This document shows positions 40,178 through 55,413 of a DNA stretch of 64,000 bases, in pieces (the stretch's first letter is position 1; the number at the start of each line of letters is the position of its first letter). Made by a program: the position numbers and the translations under genes. This stretch comes from Symbioplanes lichenis (GTDB lineage Bacteria; Actinomycetota; Actinomycetes; Mycobacteriales; Micromonosporaceae), in contig NZ_JAUZQD010000006.1 of NCBI RefSeq assembly GCF_030709675.1, forward strand, positions 62,001 through 126,000. Direction: 5' to 3'. Below the pieces are notes generated by a model. It saw nothing but the letters and a program-made list of their open reading frames with translations, was not told the origin of the DNA and searched no databases.

Positions 40178-42364
40178 ATGGGTGGAAAGGCAACAGGGCT
40201 GGCGCGGCTGGCCGCACTCGGTGAGCGCGTGCCCGAGTTCTTCTGCGTAGCCCCGGACGACGGACCGGCGGCGATCCTGGCTGGCTACGAACGACTGGGA
40301 TCGCCGCCGGTCGCGGTGCGGTCCAGCGCCACGGCCGAGGACCTGCCGGACGCCGCGTTCGCCGGACAGTACGACACCGTGCTGAACGTCTCCGGTCCCG
40401 AGGCACTGCTGGCGGCGGTCGAGACGTGCCGGGCTTCGCTGCACAGTGCGCGCGCGGTCGCGTACCGGGAAGCTCGTGATCTGCCGGAAGGCCGGATGAC
40501 AGTCGTCGTGCAGCGCATGGTCGACGCTGTCGTTTCGGGTGTGCTCTTCACGGCCGATCCGGTGACCGGTTGCCGCACCACGATGCGCAGCGAGACCGAT
40601 CCGCTGCCGCCCGGGCTGGCCGAGATCGGCGCTCGCGTGCAAGCCGCGTTCGGATGCCCGCAGGACATCGAGTGGTCGGTCGACCGGCAAGGTCAGCTGT
40701 GGCTGCTGCAGTCGCGGCCGATCACGACGCTCTTCCCGGCGCCGCCGCCGTCCGCCGAGCCGCGCGTGTACGTCGAATTCGGTCACGTGCAAGGAATGCT
40801 GCGGCCGGTGACGCCGCTCGGGCTGTCCACGCTGCGCGACCTCATCGCCGGCATGCTCGCCCCGCTCGGCCTGCGCCCGGACATCGTGGACATCGGCGGC
40901 CGGCTCTACGGCGACCTGACCGACCTGGCCCGGCATCCCACCGCGCGCCGGCGCCTGGTCGATCTGCTCGCGGTCGACTTCGGCCCGCGGGCCCAGGCGG
41001 CGATGCGGCACGTCCTCGCCGACCCGCGCTTCGCGCCCCGGCCCGATGCGCCGCGGCGGCCGCCGTTCCGGATGCCGCCGGGTGCGATCACCGGCATTCT
41101 GCGGGCTCTGGCCCGGCCCCGGGATGCACGCGCGCGGGTCCGGGATACCGTCGAACGCTTGCGGGTCGCGTCGCTGCCACCTTCGGGCGATATGTCCGCG
41201 GCCGAGCGGCTGGACTGGATCCACCACGCCGAGGACCCGCGGGCCGGCGATCTGATGTGGCCGATCGCCGCCGGGATGCTGGCGTCGGCGCTGCCGGGCA
41301 AGCTCACGCGCGGCCGGATCACGCCCGCCGGGATCCACGCCACGCTCGCCGGGATGCCGCACAACGTCACCATCGAGATGGACCTCGCATTGTGGCGGCT
41401 CGCGGCCGGCGCCGGCGAGCACCGGGCGTTGCTGCGGGACACCGAGCCACGCGAGCTGGCCGATCGTCACGCGCGCGGGGCGCTGCCGGACTTCGGGCTG
41501 CGGGGCTTTCTCGACACGTACGGCCATCGGGGTCCCGCCGAGGTCGATCTGGGCGTTCCGCGGTGGTCCGAGGATCCCACGCCGGTGTTCGCGGCCCTGG
41601 CCGGCTATCTCCGAGTGACGGACCCCGAGCAGGCCCCGGACGTCCGGTTCGCCCGGGCCGCCGCCGACGCCGAGCGGGCGTTGCGCGCCGTCCGGGGGCC
41701 GAGCCGGTTCCTGCTGCGGCGGGCGCGGGAGCTGGCCGGGCTCCGGGAGTCGGGCAAGTTCGCCGGGCTCTACCGGCTGTGGGCGATGCGCGAGCAGTAC
41801 CTGCTCATCGGGGCCGACCTGGCCGCCGAGGGCCTGCTCGACGCGGCCGGCGACATCGTCTTCCTGACCCCGGACGAGGTGCGCACCGCCGTCCACGAGC
41901 GGGCCGACCACCGGGCCATGGCCGCCGCCCGCGCCCGGGCGCACCGGCGGGAGCTGCGGCGCCGGCATGTGCCGGTCGTGCTGCTGTCCGACGGTACGGA
42001 CGTCGAGGCGACCCTGCCCGCGCCGGCTCCCCCGGGCTCCCTGGTGGGCGTGGGCGCCTCCGCCGGCCGCGCGTCGGGTCCCGCCCGGGTCGTCACGGAT
42101 CCCGCCACGGCCCGGATCGAACCCGGCGAGGTGCTGATCGTATCCACCACCGATCCGGGCTGGACGCCACTGTTCCTCACGGCGGCGGCGCTGGTCACCG
42201 AGACCGGCGCGGTCATGGCCCACGGCCCGACGGTCGCCCGCGAGTACGGCATCCCGGCCGTCATCTGTGTCCCGGACGCGACCCGGCGGATCGTCACGGG
42301 CGACCTGGTCACGGTCGACGGCTCCGCCGGCACGGTGAGCCTGGGCGAAACGTTACGCGCATAG
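40178..42364 (+). CDS. compact rifampin-phosphotransferase-like PEP/pyruvate-binding protein
   Basis: A 728-residue relative of rifampin phosphotransferase and PEP synthase: an ATP-grasp N-terminal domain (MGGKATGLARLAALGERVPE, VAVRSSATAEDLPDAAFAGQ, QDIEWSVDRQGQLWLLQSRP), a helical middle domain, and a C-terminal swivel domain whose phosphoryl-carrying His is in TETGAVMAHGPTVAREYGIP. Known members are ~865 residues. Here the segment between VVSGVLFTADPVTG and GARVQAAFG, which usually holds the GLGEALVSG block, is missing, and the N-terminus lacks ~60 residues before AVRSSATAED. It may be a shortened enzyme, or inactive. A strong palindrome precedes it. Confidence 0.8.
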   Translation: MGGKATGLARLAALGERVPEFFCVAPDDGPAAILAGYERLGSPPVAVRSSATAEDLPDAAFAGQYDTVLNVSGPEALLAAVETCRASLHSARAVAYREARDLPEGRMTVVVQRMVDAVVSGVLFTADPVTGCRTTMRSETDPLPPGLAEIGARVQAAFGCPQDIEWSVDRQGQLWLLQSRPITTLFPAPPPSAEPRVYVEFGHVQGMLRPVTPLGLSTLRDLIAGMLAPLGLRPDIVDIGGRLYGDLTDLARHPTARRRLVDLLAVDFGPRAQAAMRHVLADPRFAPRPDAPRRPPFRMPPGAITGILRALARPRDARARVRDTVERLRVASLPPSGDMSAAERLDWIHHAEDPRAGDLMWPIAAGMLASALPGKLTRGRITPAGIHATLAGMPHNVTIEMDLALWRLAAGAGEHRALLRDTEPRELADRHARGALPDFGLRGFLDTYGHRGPAEVDLGVPRWSEDPTPVFAALAGYLRVTDPEQAPDVRFARAAADAERALRAVRGPSRFLLRRARELAGLRESGKFAGLYRLWAMREQYLLIGADLAAEGLLDAAGDIVFLTPDEVRTAVHERADHRAMAAARARAHRRELRRRHVPVVLLSDGTDVEATLPAPAPPGSLVGVGASAGRASGPARVVTDPATARIEPGEVLIVSTTDPGWTPLFLTAAALVTETGAVMAHGPTVAREYGIPAVICVPDATRRIVTGDLVTVDGSAGTVSLGETLRA

Positions 42365-42390
42365 CCCTGGTATTCGGCGCCAGGACGTTT

Positions 42391-42412
42391 TACTCTCGAA
42401 AAGAAACGTTTC
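42391..42412 (+). promoter_or_regulatory. -10 box and LacI-family operator of the beta-galactoside operon
   Basis: TACTCT (42391-42396) fits a TANNNT -10; GAAACGTTTC (42403-42412), a perfect palindrome, lies over the expected transcription start, 24 nt upstream of the lacI GTG. The position suggests autorepression of the lacI-MFS-GH2 operon. Confidence 0.65.
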
Positions 42413-42435
42413 GCTCTCTCTCGAGGAGGTGGCCG

Positions 42436-43428
42436 GTGTCGTCGTACAAGGACATCCAGCGCCTGACCGGGTTGTCGCTGGCCACGATCTCGAAGTACTT
42501 CAACGGCCGCACGGTGCTCGACGAGAACAGGCGGGCCATCGAGGAGGCCGCCGAGCAGCTCGGCTTCCGGCCCAACACGATCGCGCGCAACCTGCGGTCG
42601 GGGCGGTCGCGGACGGTGGGCGTACTCCTGCCGGCCCTGACCAACAACTTCCACCTGACGATCATCGCGGGTGTCGAGAAGGCGCTGCACGACGCCGGCC
42701 TGAGCGTGCTCGTGGCCGCCAGCCCCGAGCCCGGCGACGCGGTCGGCCTGCTCATGAGCCGGATGGTCGACGGCATCATCACCGTCCCGCCGCCGCACGA
42801 CGTCCCGGCCCTGGCCGCGGCCGCCGCCGGCATCCCGGTCGTCCAGGTCGACTGGCAGGCCGACGGGCTCGCGACCGACGGCGTCTTCCTGGACAACCGG
42901 GGCGCCGGGGCCCTCGCGGCGCGCCTGCTGATCGACCACGGCCACCGCCGCATCGGCCTCGTCGGCGGCACACCGGACGTCTCCACCCACCGTGAACGCT
43001 CGGCCGGCTTCCGCGCGGAACTGGCCGCCAACGGCATCACCCCCGACGACACGCTGCTGACCGCCGGCGCCTGGACCGTCGCCGGCGGCCAGGAGTCGAT
43101 GCGCCACGTTCTCGCCGCCCGCGACCGGCCGACTGCGGTCTTCTGCGCGAGCCACGAGCTCACCCTGGGGGCGTTGATCGCGCTCAACGACTCGGGATTA
43201 CGGCTGGGGCGGGACCTGTCACTCGTCGGCTTCGACGCGCGGGAGCTGGCCATGGCGACGCTCCCGCGGCTGAGCATCGTCGAACAGCCGACGCACGAGA
43301 TCGCCGCCCGGGCGGCCGAGCGGCTGCTGGCGCGGCTGGCCGACCCCGGCGCCGACCCCGAACCGGTCCTGGTCACGGTCGATCCGCACTTCGTGCCCGG
43401 CGCGTCCGTCGCTCATCTCGACGGCTGA
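42436..43428 (+). CDS. LacI-family repressor of the beta-galactoside operon
   Basis: A 330-residue repressor. The N-terminal HTH reads YKDIQRLTGLSLATISKYFN, the hinge helix ENRRAIEEAAEQLGFRPNTI, followed by a periplasmic-binding-protein-like sugar domain (RTVGVLLPALTNNFHLTIIA, GHRRIGLVGGTPDVSTHRER, LSLVGFDARELAMATLPRLS). The GTG start lies 6 nt after GAGGAGG. It heads the operon with an MFS transporter and a cytoplasmic beta-galactosidase; a GAAACGTTTC operator upstream implies autoregulation. Inducer probably a galactoside (inference from the operon). Confidence 0.93.
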   Translation: MSSYKDIQRLTGLSLATISKYFNGRTVLDENRRAIEEAAEQLGFRPNTIARNLRSGRSRTVGVLLPALTNNFHLTIIAGVEKALHDAGLSVLVAASPEPGDAVGLLMSRMVDGIITVPPPHDVPALAAAAAGIPVVQVDWQADGLATDGVFLDNRGAGALAARLLIDHGHRRIGLVGGTPDVSTHRERSAGFRAELAANGITPDDTLLTAGAWTVAGGQESMRHVLAARDRPTAVFCASHELTLGALIALNDSGLRLGRDLSLVGFDARELAMATLPRLSIVEQPTHEIAARAAERLLARLADPGADPEPVLVTVDPHFVPGASVAHLDG

Positions 43429-43446
43429 CCAGAAAGAAGACTTCCT

Positions 43447-47510
<4,064 letters not shown>

Positions 47511-47528
47511 TCGCTTTGCGCAACGGCC

Positions 47529-47588
47529 GCTCCTCGGCTGGCCCTCGCCCCGGACCACGCCCACGGGCAGTGGCAAGCGTTCGACTGA
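47529..47588 (+). pseudogene. short remnant of a second MFS transporter gene
   Basis: The frame ending at TGA 47586-47588 reads LALAPDHAHGQWQAFD. This nearly repeats the FALAPEHAHGQYQGAY segment inside the following MFS gene (around 48630), at protein and DNA level. It lies in the 131-bp gap between the GH2 and MFS genes and has no start or remaining helices. Confidence 0.5.
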
Positions 47589-47641
47589 ATGGTGGTCCAG
47601 AGGCGTACCGCAGTGGGCCGGGAACGCGGTGAGATAGATGT

Positions 47642-48841
47642 ATGCCGCTGCTTCCCGAGCCCGGGCCGATCCGCGTACTCGCGTGGGCGACGCTGGTCAA
47701 CACTGTCGGCACCGGACTGTGGATGGCGTCGAGTGCGCTCTTCCTGACCCGGTCGGCCGGGCTGTCGGTGGCGCAGACCGGGCTGGCGCTGACGATCGTG
47801 GGGCTGGCCGGGCTGGTGACGAGCACGCCGGCGGGCTATCTGGCGGACCGGCTGGGCCCGCGCGGGGTGGCCGTCGGCTGTCTCGCCGGGACCGGCTTGT
47901 GCGAGCTGGGGCTGCTCGGCGTCCGGTCGATGGCCGGGTTCCTGCTGGTGGCGGTGCCGATCGCGGTGCTGGACATGGCTCAGCGCGGGGCGCGCGGGGC
48001 GATCCTCGGGCGCGGGGTGCCGGGCGACCGGCGGGTGTACGCGCGGGCCTACCTGCGGTCGGTCACCAACGTGGGACTGACGGCGGGGGTCGGGATCGCG
48101 GGCATCGGGCTGGCCGTGGACACGCGGGCGGCGTACCTGGCGCTGATCGTGGGCGACGCGGTGACGTACCTGGTGGCGGCGGCCCTGCTCACCCGGCTGG
48201 CGCCGCTCGCGCGGGTGGCGCGTACGGGATCGGGGCCTCGGCTCGTCGCCCTGCGGGACCGGCCGTTCCTGGCGTTCGTCGCGCTGGACGGTGTTCTTGC
48301 TCTCAACTTCAGCCTGCTCGAAGTCGTGCTTCCCCTGTGGATCGCGGTGCGCACCGACGCGCCGCGGTGGATGGTCTCGGTGCTGTTCGCGGTGAACACG
48401 GTGGCCGTGGTGCTGCTGCAGGTGCGCCTCGCCCGCGGCACCGACTCCGCCGGCGGGGCAGCCCGGGCTTCGCGACGGGCGGGGTTCGCGCTGGCCGCGG
48501 CCTGCGCGCTGCTGGCGCTGACGGAGGGTACGGCCGGAGGGGCGACCGTCGCGTTCCTGCTCGCCGCCGCCGTGGCGCACGTGACCGCCGAGATGTGGTA
48601 CTCGGCGGGCGGCTGGGGCGTGTCGTTCGCCCTCGCCCCGGAGCACGCGCACGGGCAGTACCAGGGCGCGTACACCATGGGTCAGCAGGTGGGCGCCGTG
48701 ATCGGCCCGGTGGCGATCACCTGGCTGACCGTCGGTCACGGGGTGCCGGGCTGGCTGGTCCTGGCTGTGGTGTTCGTGGCGGCGGGCTGCGCGATCCCGC
48801 CCGTGGTGCGCCGGGCGGCCGCGGTTTGCCTCGTGCGCTGA
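47642..48841 (+). CDS. MFS transporter, MdtH/DHA1-like
   Basis: A 399-residue major facilitator with 11-12 membrane helices. It starts LAWATLVNTVGTGLWMASSA, has the loop 2-3 motif A (GYLADRLGPRGVAVGCLAGT), and a later conserved loop ALAPEHAHGQYQGAYTMGQQ, seen in MFS efflux proteins of the MdtH kind. Substrate unknown; probably an exporter of hydrophobic compounds. ATG 47642 is near a TAGATG sequence, with no clear ribosome binding site. The next gene starts 11 nt after the stop, so co-transcription is likely. Confidence 0.87.
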   Translation: MPLLPEPGPIRVLAWATLVNTVGTGLWMASSALFLTRSAGLSVAQTGLALTIVGLAGLVTSTPAGYLADRLGPRGVAVGCLAGTGLCELGLLGVRSMAGFLLVAVPIAVLDMAQRGARGAILGRGVPGDRRVYARAYLRSVTNVGLTAGVGIAGIGLAVDTRAAYLALIVGDAVTYLVAAALLTRLAPLARVARTGSGPRLVALRDRPFLAFVALDGVLALNFSLLEVVLPLWIAVRTDAPRWMVSVLFAVNTVAVVLLQVRLARGTDSAGGAARASRRAGFALAAACALLALTEGTAGGATVAFLLAAAVAHVTAEMWYSAGGWGVSFALAPEHAHGQYQGAYTMGQQVGAVIGPVAITWLTVGHGVPGWLVLAVVFVAAGCAIPPVVRRAAAVCLVR

Positions 48842-48852
48842 ACCGGGTAAGA

Positions 48853-49248
48853 ATGCCGCTCGTGCTCATCGCCCTGCTGCTGGATCTCGCCAACATCGTC
48901 GGCGGTTTCCTGCTCGCCATCGCCCTGCTGCGCCGGCTGCCCCGGGTCGGCGACGATCTCGCCCGCGGGGCCGCGAAGGTCGCGCCGCTGGGCTGGGTGG
49001 TCGGCGTCGTCGCCCTGGTGACCGGCGGCTACTACCTACTCAGTCACCTCTTCTCGGGGCAGGGCCTGTTCATCTTCGAGATCGTCGGCATCGGCGTCGG
49101 GCTGGCGCTGCTGTGGGACCGGCTGACCGGCCGGGGCGGGCGGCCTTCGCGGGAGTCCGGCCCGTCGGGCGTGGGGTTGCTGCTGGCCATCTTCGGCCTG
49201 CTCGCGATCATCGTCGGCATCCAGGGGCTGTTCACGCCCGACGGATGA
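48853..49248 (+). CDS. small four-helix membrane protein, unknown function
   Basis: A 131-residue integral membrane protein: LIALLLDLANIVGGFLLAIA, then WVVGVVALVTGGYYLLSHLF, IFEIVGIGVGLALLWDRLTG, and a final VGLLLAIFGLLAIIVGIQGL after a charged GRGGRPSRESG loop. No enzyme motif. It follows the MFS gene by 11 nt and could be part of the same transcript. Start at ATG 48853; GTG three codons later is possible. Confidence 0.65.
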   Translation: MPLVLIALLLDLANIVGGFLLAIALLRRLPRVGDDLARGAAKVAPLGWVVGVVALVTGGYYLLSHLFSGQGLFIFEIVGIGVGLALLWDRLTGRGGRPSRESGPSGVGLLLAIFGLLAIIVGIQGLFTPDG

Positions 49249-49318
49249 TCCAGGTGCCTCGATCGGTGGGGCGGTGTATACCTCGGACGGACGGCTCGTT
49301 CTCTCCGGGAGGCGCATC

Positions 49319-51562
49319 GTGGCGTACGTACAGCTGCTCTCCGCCGGTGTCCTGACGCTCGCCCTGGCCGGGGTGCCCGCCGCCGGATCCGTCCAGCAAG
49401 CGCCCGGCGCGCCCGGCGTCGACGAGCAGTACCTGCCCGCGGACAAGTCCGGCATCGGCACCTCGCACACCCTGGCCAGCAAGGTGTGGTTCACCGTGCA
49501 GAAGGAGGGCGGCCTCGGCGAGATCTACTTCCCGACCGCCGACGCGCCCAGCGCCCGCACGCTTGACTTCGTCGTGAGCGACGGCCGGACGGCAGCCCGG
49601 GCCGCGACCGCCGCCGACGTGCGCACCACGATCACCGACGAGCGCAGCCTCAGCTTCCGCCAGACCTTCACCGAGCGGCACGGCCGCTGGCGCCTCACCG
49701 CGACCTACGCCAGCGACCCCGCCCGCGCCACCGTGCTGGTCGACGTGAATTTCGCCGGGCGCGACCGCTACGACCTGTTCGCCGTCTACGACCCGGCGCT
49801 CGCGAACACGCGCGGCAACGACAGCGGCCGCACCGCCCGCGACACCCTGCTCGCCACGGACGGCGCCACGGCCAGCGCCTTCGTCGCGAAGTCCAGCGGC
49901 TTCCGCGGCACGAGCGACGGCTGGACCGATCTCCTGGACAACGGCCGCCTCGACCACCGCTACACCTCCGCGGGCGCCGGCAACCTGGTGCAGACCGCCG
50001 CCGTACGCCTCCACCGCGGCCACGCGACACTGGCCCTCGGCTTCGCCTCCACCGCCCTGCCGACCGCCCCGGCAACGTCCCCCGCCCCGCGACCAGCCCG
50101 TGTCGCAGCCACAACGCCCGGCGCGGCGCAGAAGTCAGCGACCGGAAGCAATGCGCCGAAAGCCGGCGTGACGGCGGGGCCGACGAGCGGGGACGCGGCG
50201 GCGATGGCAGTGACCACGGCGACGGCGAGTTTGCGGCGCGGGTTCCCGGCGATCGCGCGCGACTATGCGTCCGGCTGGCATGCCTATCTGGACGGCCTGA
50301 AGCGCCCGCCGGCGACGCTGCGCACCGACCGGGAGCGGCAGCTGTGGCGCACCTCGGCCCTGGTGCTCGCCGCGGCGGAGGACAAGACCTATCGCGGAGC
50401 CTTCGTGGCCGCGCCCGCCATGCCGTGGGCCTTCGGCACCGACGACCCGTCCGGCCCCTATCACCTCGTGTGGTCCCGTGATTTGTATCAGGTCGCCACC
50501 GGCCTTGTCGCCGCCGGAGACGTCGCCGGGGCGAAACGGGCCCTGGACTACCTCTTCCAGGTACAGCAGGCTGCCGACGGCTCCTTCCCGCAGAACTCGA
50601 AGGTCGACGGCACGCCGTTCTGGGGCGGCCTGCAGCTCGACGAGGTGGCCCTGCCCATCGTGCTCGCCCACCAGCTCGGGCGCACCGACGGCACCACCTG
50701 GGATCACATCCGGGCCGCCGCCGACTTCCTGGTCGGCTACGAGCAGGCGCCCTGGTCACCGCAGGAGCGCTGGGAGAACCAGTCCGGCTGGTCGCCCGGC
50801 ACGATCGCGGCCGAGATCGCCGGACTGGTGTGCGCGGCGGACATCGCCCGACGCAACGGCGATGCCACGCGCGCGGAGCGCTATCTGGCCACGGCCGACG
50901 ACTGGCAGGCTCGCGTCAAGGACTGGACGCTCACGACCACCGGCCCGTACTCGGACCGGCCCTACTTCCTCCGGCTCACCAAGGACGGCAACCCCGACGC
51001 GGGTACGACCTACACCATCGGTGACAGCGGCCCGGTGAACGTGGATCAGCGGCGCGTCGTCGACCCCAGCTTCCTCGAGCTGGTCCGGCTCGGGGTGCTG
51101 CCCGCCGACGACCCCGACATCGCGAACAGTGTCCGCGTGGTGGACGCCCAGCTCGGCGTCCGAACCCCGAACGGCTTCTTCTGGCACCGGGCATCGTTCG
51201 ACGGGTTCGGCGAGCAGGCGGACGGCTCCCAGTGGGAGTACGGGCAACCGGACGGCTCCCTGCTCAGCCGGGGCCGCCTGTGGCCGCTGCTCAGCGGTGA
51301 GCGCGGCGAGTACGAACTCGCGCTCGGGCAGCCCGCGCAGCGCCGCGTGACCGACATGGCCCACGTGACCGGCCCCGGCGGCATGCTGCCCGAACAGGTC
51401 TGGGACGACCAGCCGCCGCGCGGCAAGATCCCCGGCACGCCCACCTACTCGGCAACGCCCCTCGCCTGGACGCACGCCCAGTTCCTCCGCCTCGCCCGCG
51501 ACGCGGCAGCCGGCCGCATCCTCGAACAGCCCGCAATCGTGGCCGACCGCTACGCCCGCTGA
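49319..51562 (+). CDS. secreted GH15-like glucoamylase/glucodextranase
   Basis: A 747-residue secreted enzyme. Signal peptide VQLLSAGVLTLALAGVPAAG, then a beta-sandwich N domain typical of bacterial glucoamylases (~25-270: VWFTVQKEGGLGEIYFPTAD), an Ala/Pro/Thr-rich linker (~255-310) and an (alpha/alpha)6 barrel. Catalytic Glu residues are likely the one in FWGGLQLDEVALPIVLAHQL (acid) and the one in GGMLPEQVWDDQP (base); YHLVWSRDLYQVATGLVAAG is another hallmark. It releases glucose from alpha-glucans. I chose GTG 49319, with GGGAGG 6 nt upstream, over the earlier GTG 49274, which precedes an unlikely charged N-terminus. Confidence 0.88.
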   Translation: MAYVQLLSAGVLTLALAGVPAAGSVQQAPGAPGVDEQYLPADKSGIGTSHTLASKVWFTVQKEGGLGEIYFPTADAPSARTLDFVVSDGRTAARAATAADVRTTITDERSLSFRQTFTERHGRWRLTATYASDPARATVLVDVNFAGRDRYDLFAVYDPALANTRGNDSGRTARDTLLATDGATASAFVAKSSGFRGTSDGWTDLLDNGRLDHRYTSAGAGNLVQTAAVRLHRGHATLALGFASTALPTAPATSPAPRPARVAATTPGAAQKSATGSNAPKAGVTAGPTSGDAAAMAVTTATASLRRGFPAIARDYASGWHAYLDGLKRPPATLRTDRERQLWRTSALVLAAAEDKTYRGAFVAAPAMPWAFGTDDPSGPYHLVWSRDLYQVATGLVAAGDVAGAKRALDYLFQVQQAADGSFPQNSKVDGTPFWGGLQLDEVALPIVLAHQLGRTDGTTWDHIRAAADFLVGYEQAPWSPQERWENQSGWSPGTIAAEIAGLVCAADIARRNGDATRAERYLATADDWQARVKDWTLTTTGPYSDRPYFLRLTKDGNPDAGTTYTIGDSGPVNVDQRRVVDPSFLELVRLGVLPADDPDIANSVRVVDAQLGVRTPNGFFWHRASFDGFGEQADGSQWEYGQPDGSLLSRGRLWPLLSGERGEYELALGQPAQRRVTDMAHVTGPGGMLPEQVWDDQPPRGKIPGTPTYSATPLAWTHAQFLRLARDAAAGRILEQPAIVADRYAR

Positions 51563-51820
51563 CCGAACGCGCAAACCGCTCAGTGCCCGATTGAGCGCTC
51601 GCCCCGGCCGCCGCGAGGAGCCCGGCCGGCAGGAGACGCGCCCGCGGGCGGACGTCTCCGCTCAGCTGAGCACGTCACCGAGGCGGCGGGGTAGATCGCG
51701 GGTCAGGTCGTCGCACCCGTGGGAGCTGAGCGCACGGACGTGAGCGAACGAGCAAACGCGCACCGCGCGGAATGAGCGACACGCGCGTTAGCCCGGCCGC
51801 GATTGGGAGATCATGGGTGG

Positions 51821-53849
<2,029 letters not shown>

Positions 53850-53860
<11 letters not shown>

Positions 53861-54302
53861 GAGTCCTCCGCAGGGCCCCGGCCACGTCGGCGGCGGCGGC
53901 GAGCTGCTCGGGCGTCAGCGCGTCGACGAAGAGCTCGCGGATCGCGCGCAGGTGGGGCGCGGTGGCCTCCCGGAAAGCCGCCGCGCCCGCCGGCGTCAAG
54001 GTGATCAGAGCACCACGGTTGTCGTCGGTGGCGCGGCCCCGGCTGATCAGGCCGCGGCGCTCCATGCGGCCGAGATGGTGGGACAGCCGGCTGCGTTCCC
54101 AGCCGACGGCGAGAGCCAGGTCCGACGATCGCAAGCGCTGGTCGGGAGCCTCGCTCAGCGCCAGGAGTACGCCGTAATCGCCGGCCGAGAGACCGGAGTC
54201 GCTCTGGAGCCGGGCGCCCACGGCGGCGCGCAGGGCCTCGGTGGTCTCGATGAACTCCCGCCAGATGTGCAGCTCGTCACGTGTGGGCAGTCTCCTGGGC
54301 AT
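53850..54302 (-). CDS. MarR-family regulator of the divergent LLM oxidoreductase operon
   Basis: A 150-residue MarR protein: DELHIWREFIETTEALRAAV, QSDSGLSAGDYGVLLALSEA, recognition region SSDLALAVGWERSRLSHHLG, wing RMERRGLISRGRATDDNRGA, and C-terminal helix REATAPHLRAIRELFVDALT. The WERSRLSHH helix is typical of the subgroup that represses adjacent oxidoreductases. ATG 54302 has GGAGG upstream. Two palindromic operators lie between it and the LLM gene, so autorepression plus control of that operon is likely. Confidence 0.92.
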
Positions 54303-54322
54303 AAGTGGGCGCCCTCCTCTGT

Positions 54323-54355
54323 TTGACGTGTCAATCGTACAAGTTGACATGTCAA
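54323..54355. promoter_or_regulatory. paired TTGACRTGTCAA operators
   Basis: TTGACGTGTCAA (54323-54334) and TTGACATGTCAA (54344-54355) are perfect 12-bp palindromes 21 bp apart, two helical turns, in the marR/LLM divergent promoter region. TTGACA in the second may also be the -35 box of the LLM gene. Confidence 0.8.
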
Positions 54356-54375
54356 TCACGTGGAGGAGCGGTCCC

Positions 54376-55413
54376 ATGAGCGAGCTTCAGCTCGGCCTCG
54401 ACACCTTCGGTGACGTACCCGTGGACGACAACGGCGCCCCGGTGACCCAGGCTGCCGCGATCCGCCAGGTCGTCGACGAGGCGGTGCTGGCCGACGAGCT
54501 GGGCATCGATGTCATCGCGCTCGGCGAGCACCACCGGCCCGAGTACTCGATCAGCACGCCCGAGACCGTGCTGGCCGCGGTCGCCGCCCGTACGCAGAGA
54601 ATCAAGCTGGCATCGGGGGTGACCGTCCTGAGCTCGGACGACCCGGTGCGGGTGTTCCAGCGGTTCGCGACCGTGGACGCGATCTCGCGCGGGCGGGCGC
54701 AGGCCATCCTCGGGCGTGGGTCGTTCACCGAGTCGTTCCCGCTGTTCGGGTACGACCTCAGCGACTACGACGTGTTGTTCGAGGAGAAGCTCGATCTCTT
54801 CGTCCGGCTCCTCGACGAGAAGCCGGTCACGTGGGAGGGCACGACCCGGGCCGCGCTGACGGGCGCCGACGTCTATCCGAAGACGGAGTCCGGGCGGCTC
54901 GACACGTGGGTCGGCGTGGGCGGCTCGCCGCAGTCGGTCGTGCGGACAGCCCAGCACGGCCTGCCGCTCATGCTGGCGATCATCGGCGGCGACCCCGCGC
55001 GGTTCAAGCCCTACATCGACCTGTACGAGCGGGCAGCCGAGCAGCTGGGCACGGTTGCGCATCCGGTGGGCATGCACTCCCCCGGGTTCGTGGCCGACAC
55101 CGACGAGGAGGCGAAGGAGCTGTTCTACCCGTCGTACAAGGTGATCCGCGACCGGATCGGTGCCTTGCGCGGGTGGCCGCCGTTGCGCCGGGCGGAGTTC
55201 GACGCGGAGGTGGCGCACGGCTCGATGTACATCGGCTCCCCGGAGACGGTGGCCCGTAAGATCGCGGCGGCGGTGCGGACGCTGGGCGTGGGGCGCTTCG
55301 ACCTCATCTACACCGCGGGGGAACAGCGGGTCGGCGCCCGTACGCGGGCGGTGGAGCTTTTCGGCAGCAAGGTGGCACCCATGGTTCGTGACCTGGTGGG
55401 GAGGGCGAAGTGA
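54376..55413 (+). CDS. LLM-class flavin- or F420-dependent oxidoreductase
   Basis: A 345-residue luciferase-like TIM-barrel protein: [80 protein letters not shown], and the C-terminal [20 protein letters not shown]. The pattern matches the group annotated as probable LLM-family oxidoreductases, with EHHRPEY and [15 protein letters not shown] as hallmarks. ATG 54376 follows GGAGGAG. Its stop overlaps the GTG of an F420-reductase-like gene, so the pair may use F420 or reduced flavin together. Substrate unknown; MarR-controlled. Confidence 0.88.
   Translation: MSELQLGLDTFGDVPVDDNGAPVTQAAAIRQVVDEAVLADELGIDVIALGEHHRPEYSISTPETVLAAVAARTQRIKLASGVTVLSSDDPVRVFQRFATVDAISRGRAQAILGRGSFTESFPLFGYDLSDYDVLFEEKLDLFVRLLDEKPVTWEGTTRAALTGADVYPKTESGRLDTWVGVGGSPQSVVRTAQHGLPLMLAIIGGDPARFKPYIDLYERAAEQLGTVAHPVGMHSPGFVADTDEEAKELFYPSYKVIRDRIGALRGWPPLRRAEFDAEVAHGSMYIGSPETVARKIAAAVRTLGVGRFDLIYTAGEQRVGARTRAVELFGSKVAPMVRDLVGRAK

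Noticed and set aside
51563..51820. Gap between the glucoamylase gene and nadE
   Set aside because: I looked for a small gene, terminator or riboswitch and saw only scattered GAGCG/CGAACG words; nothing that can be supported.
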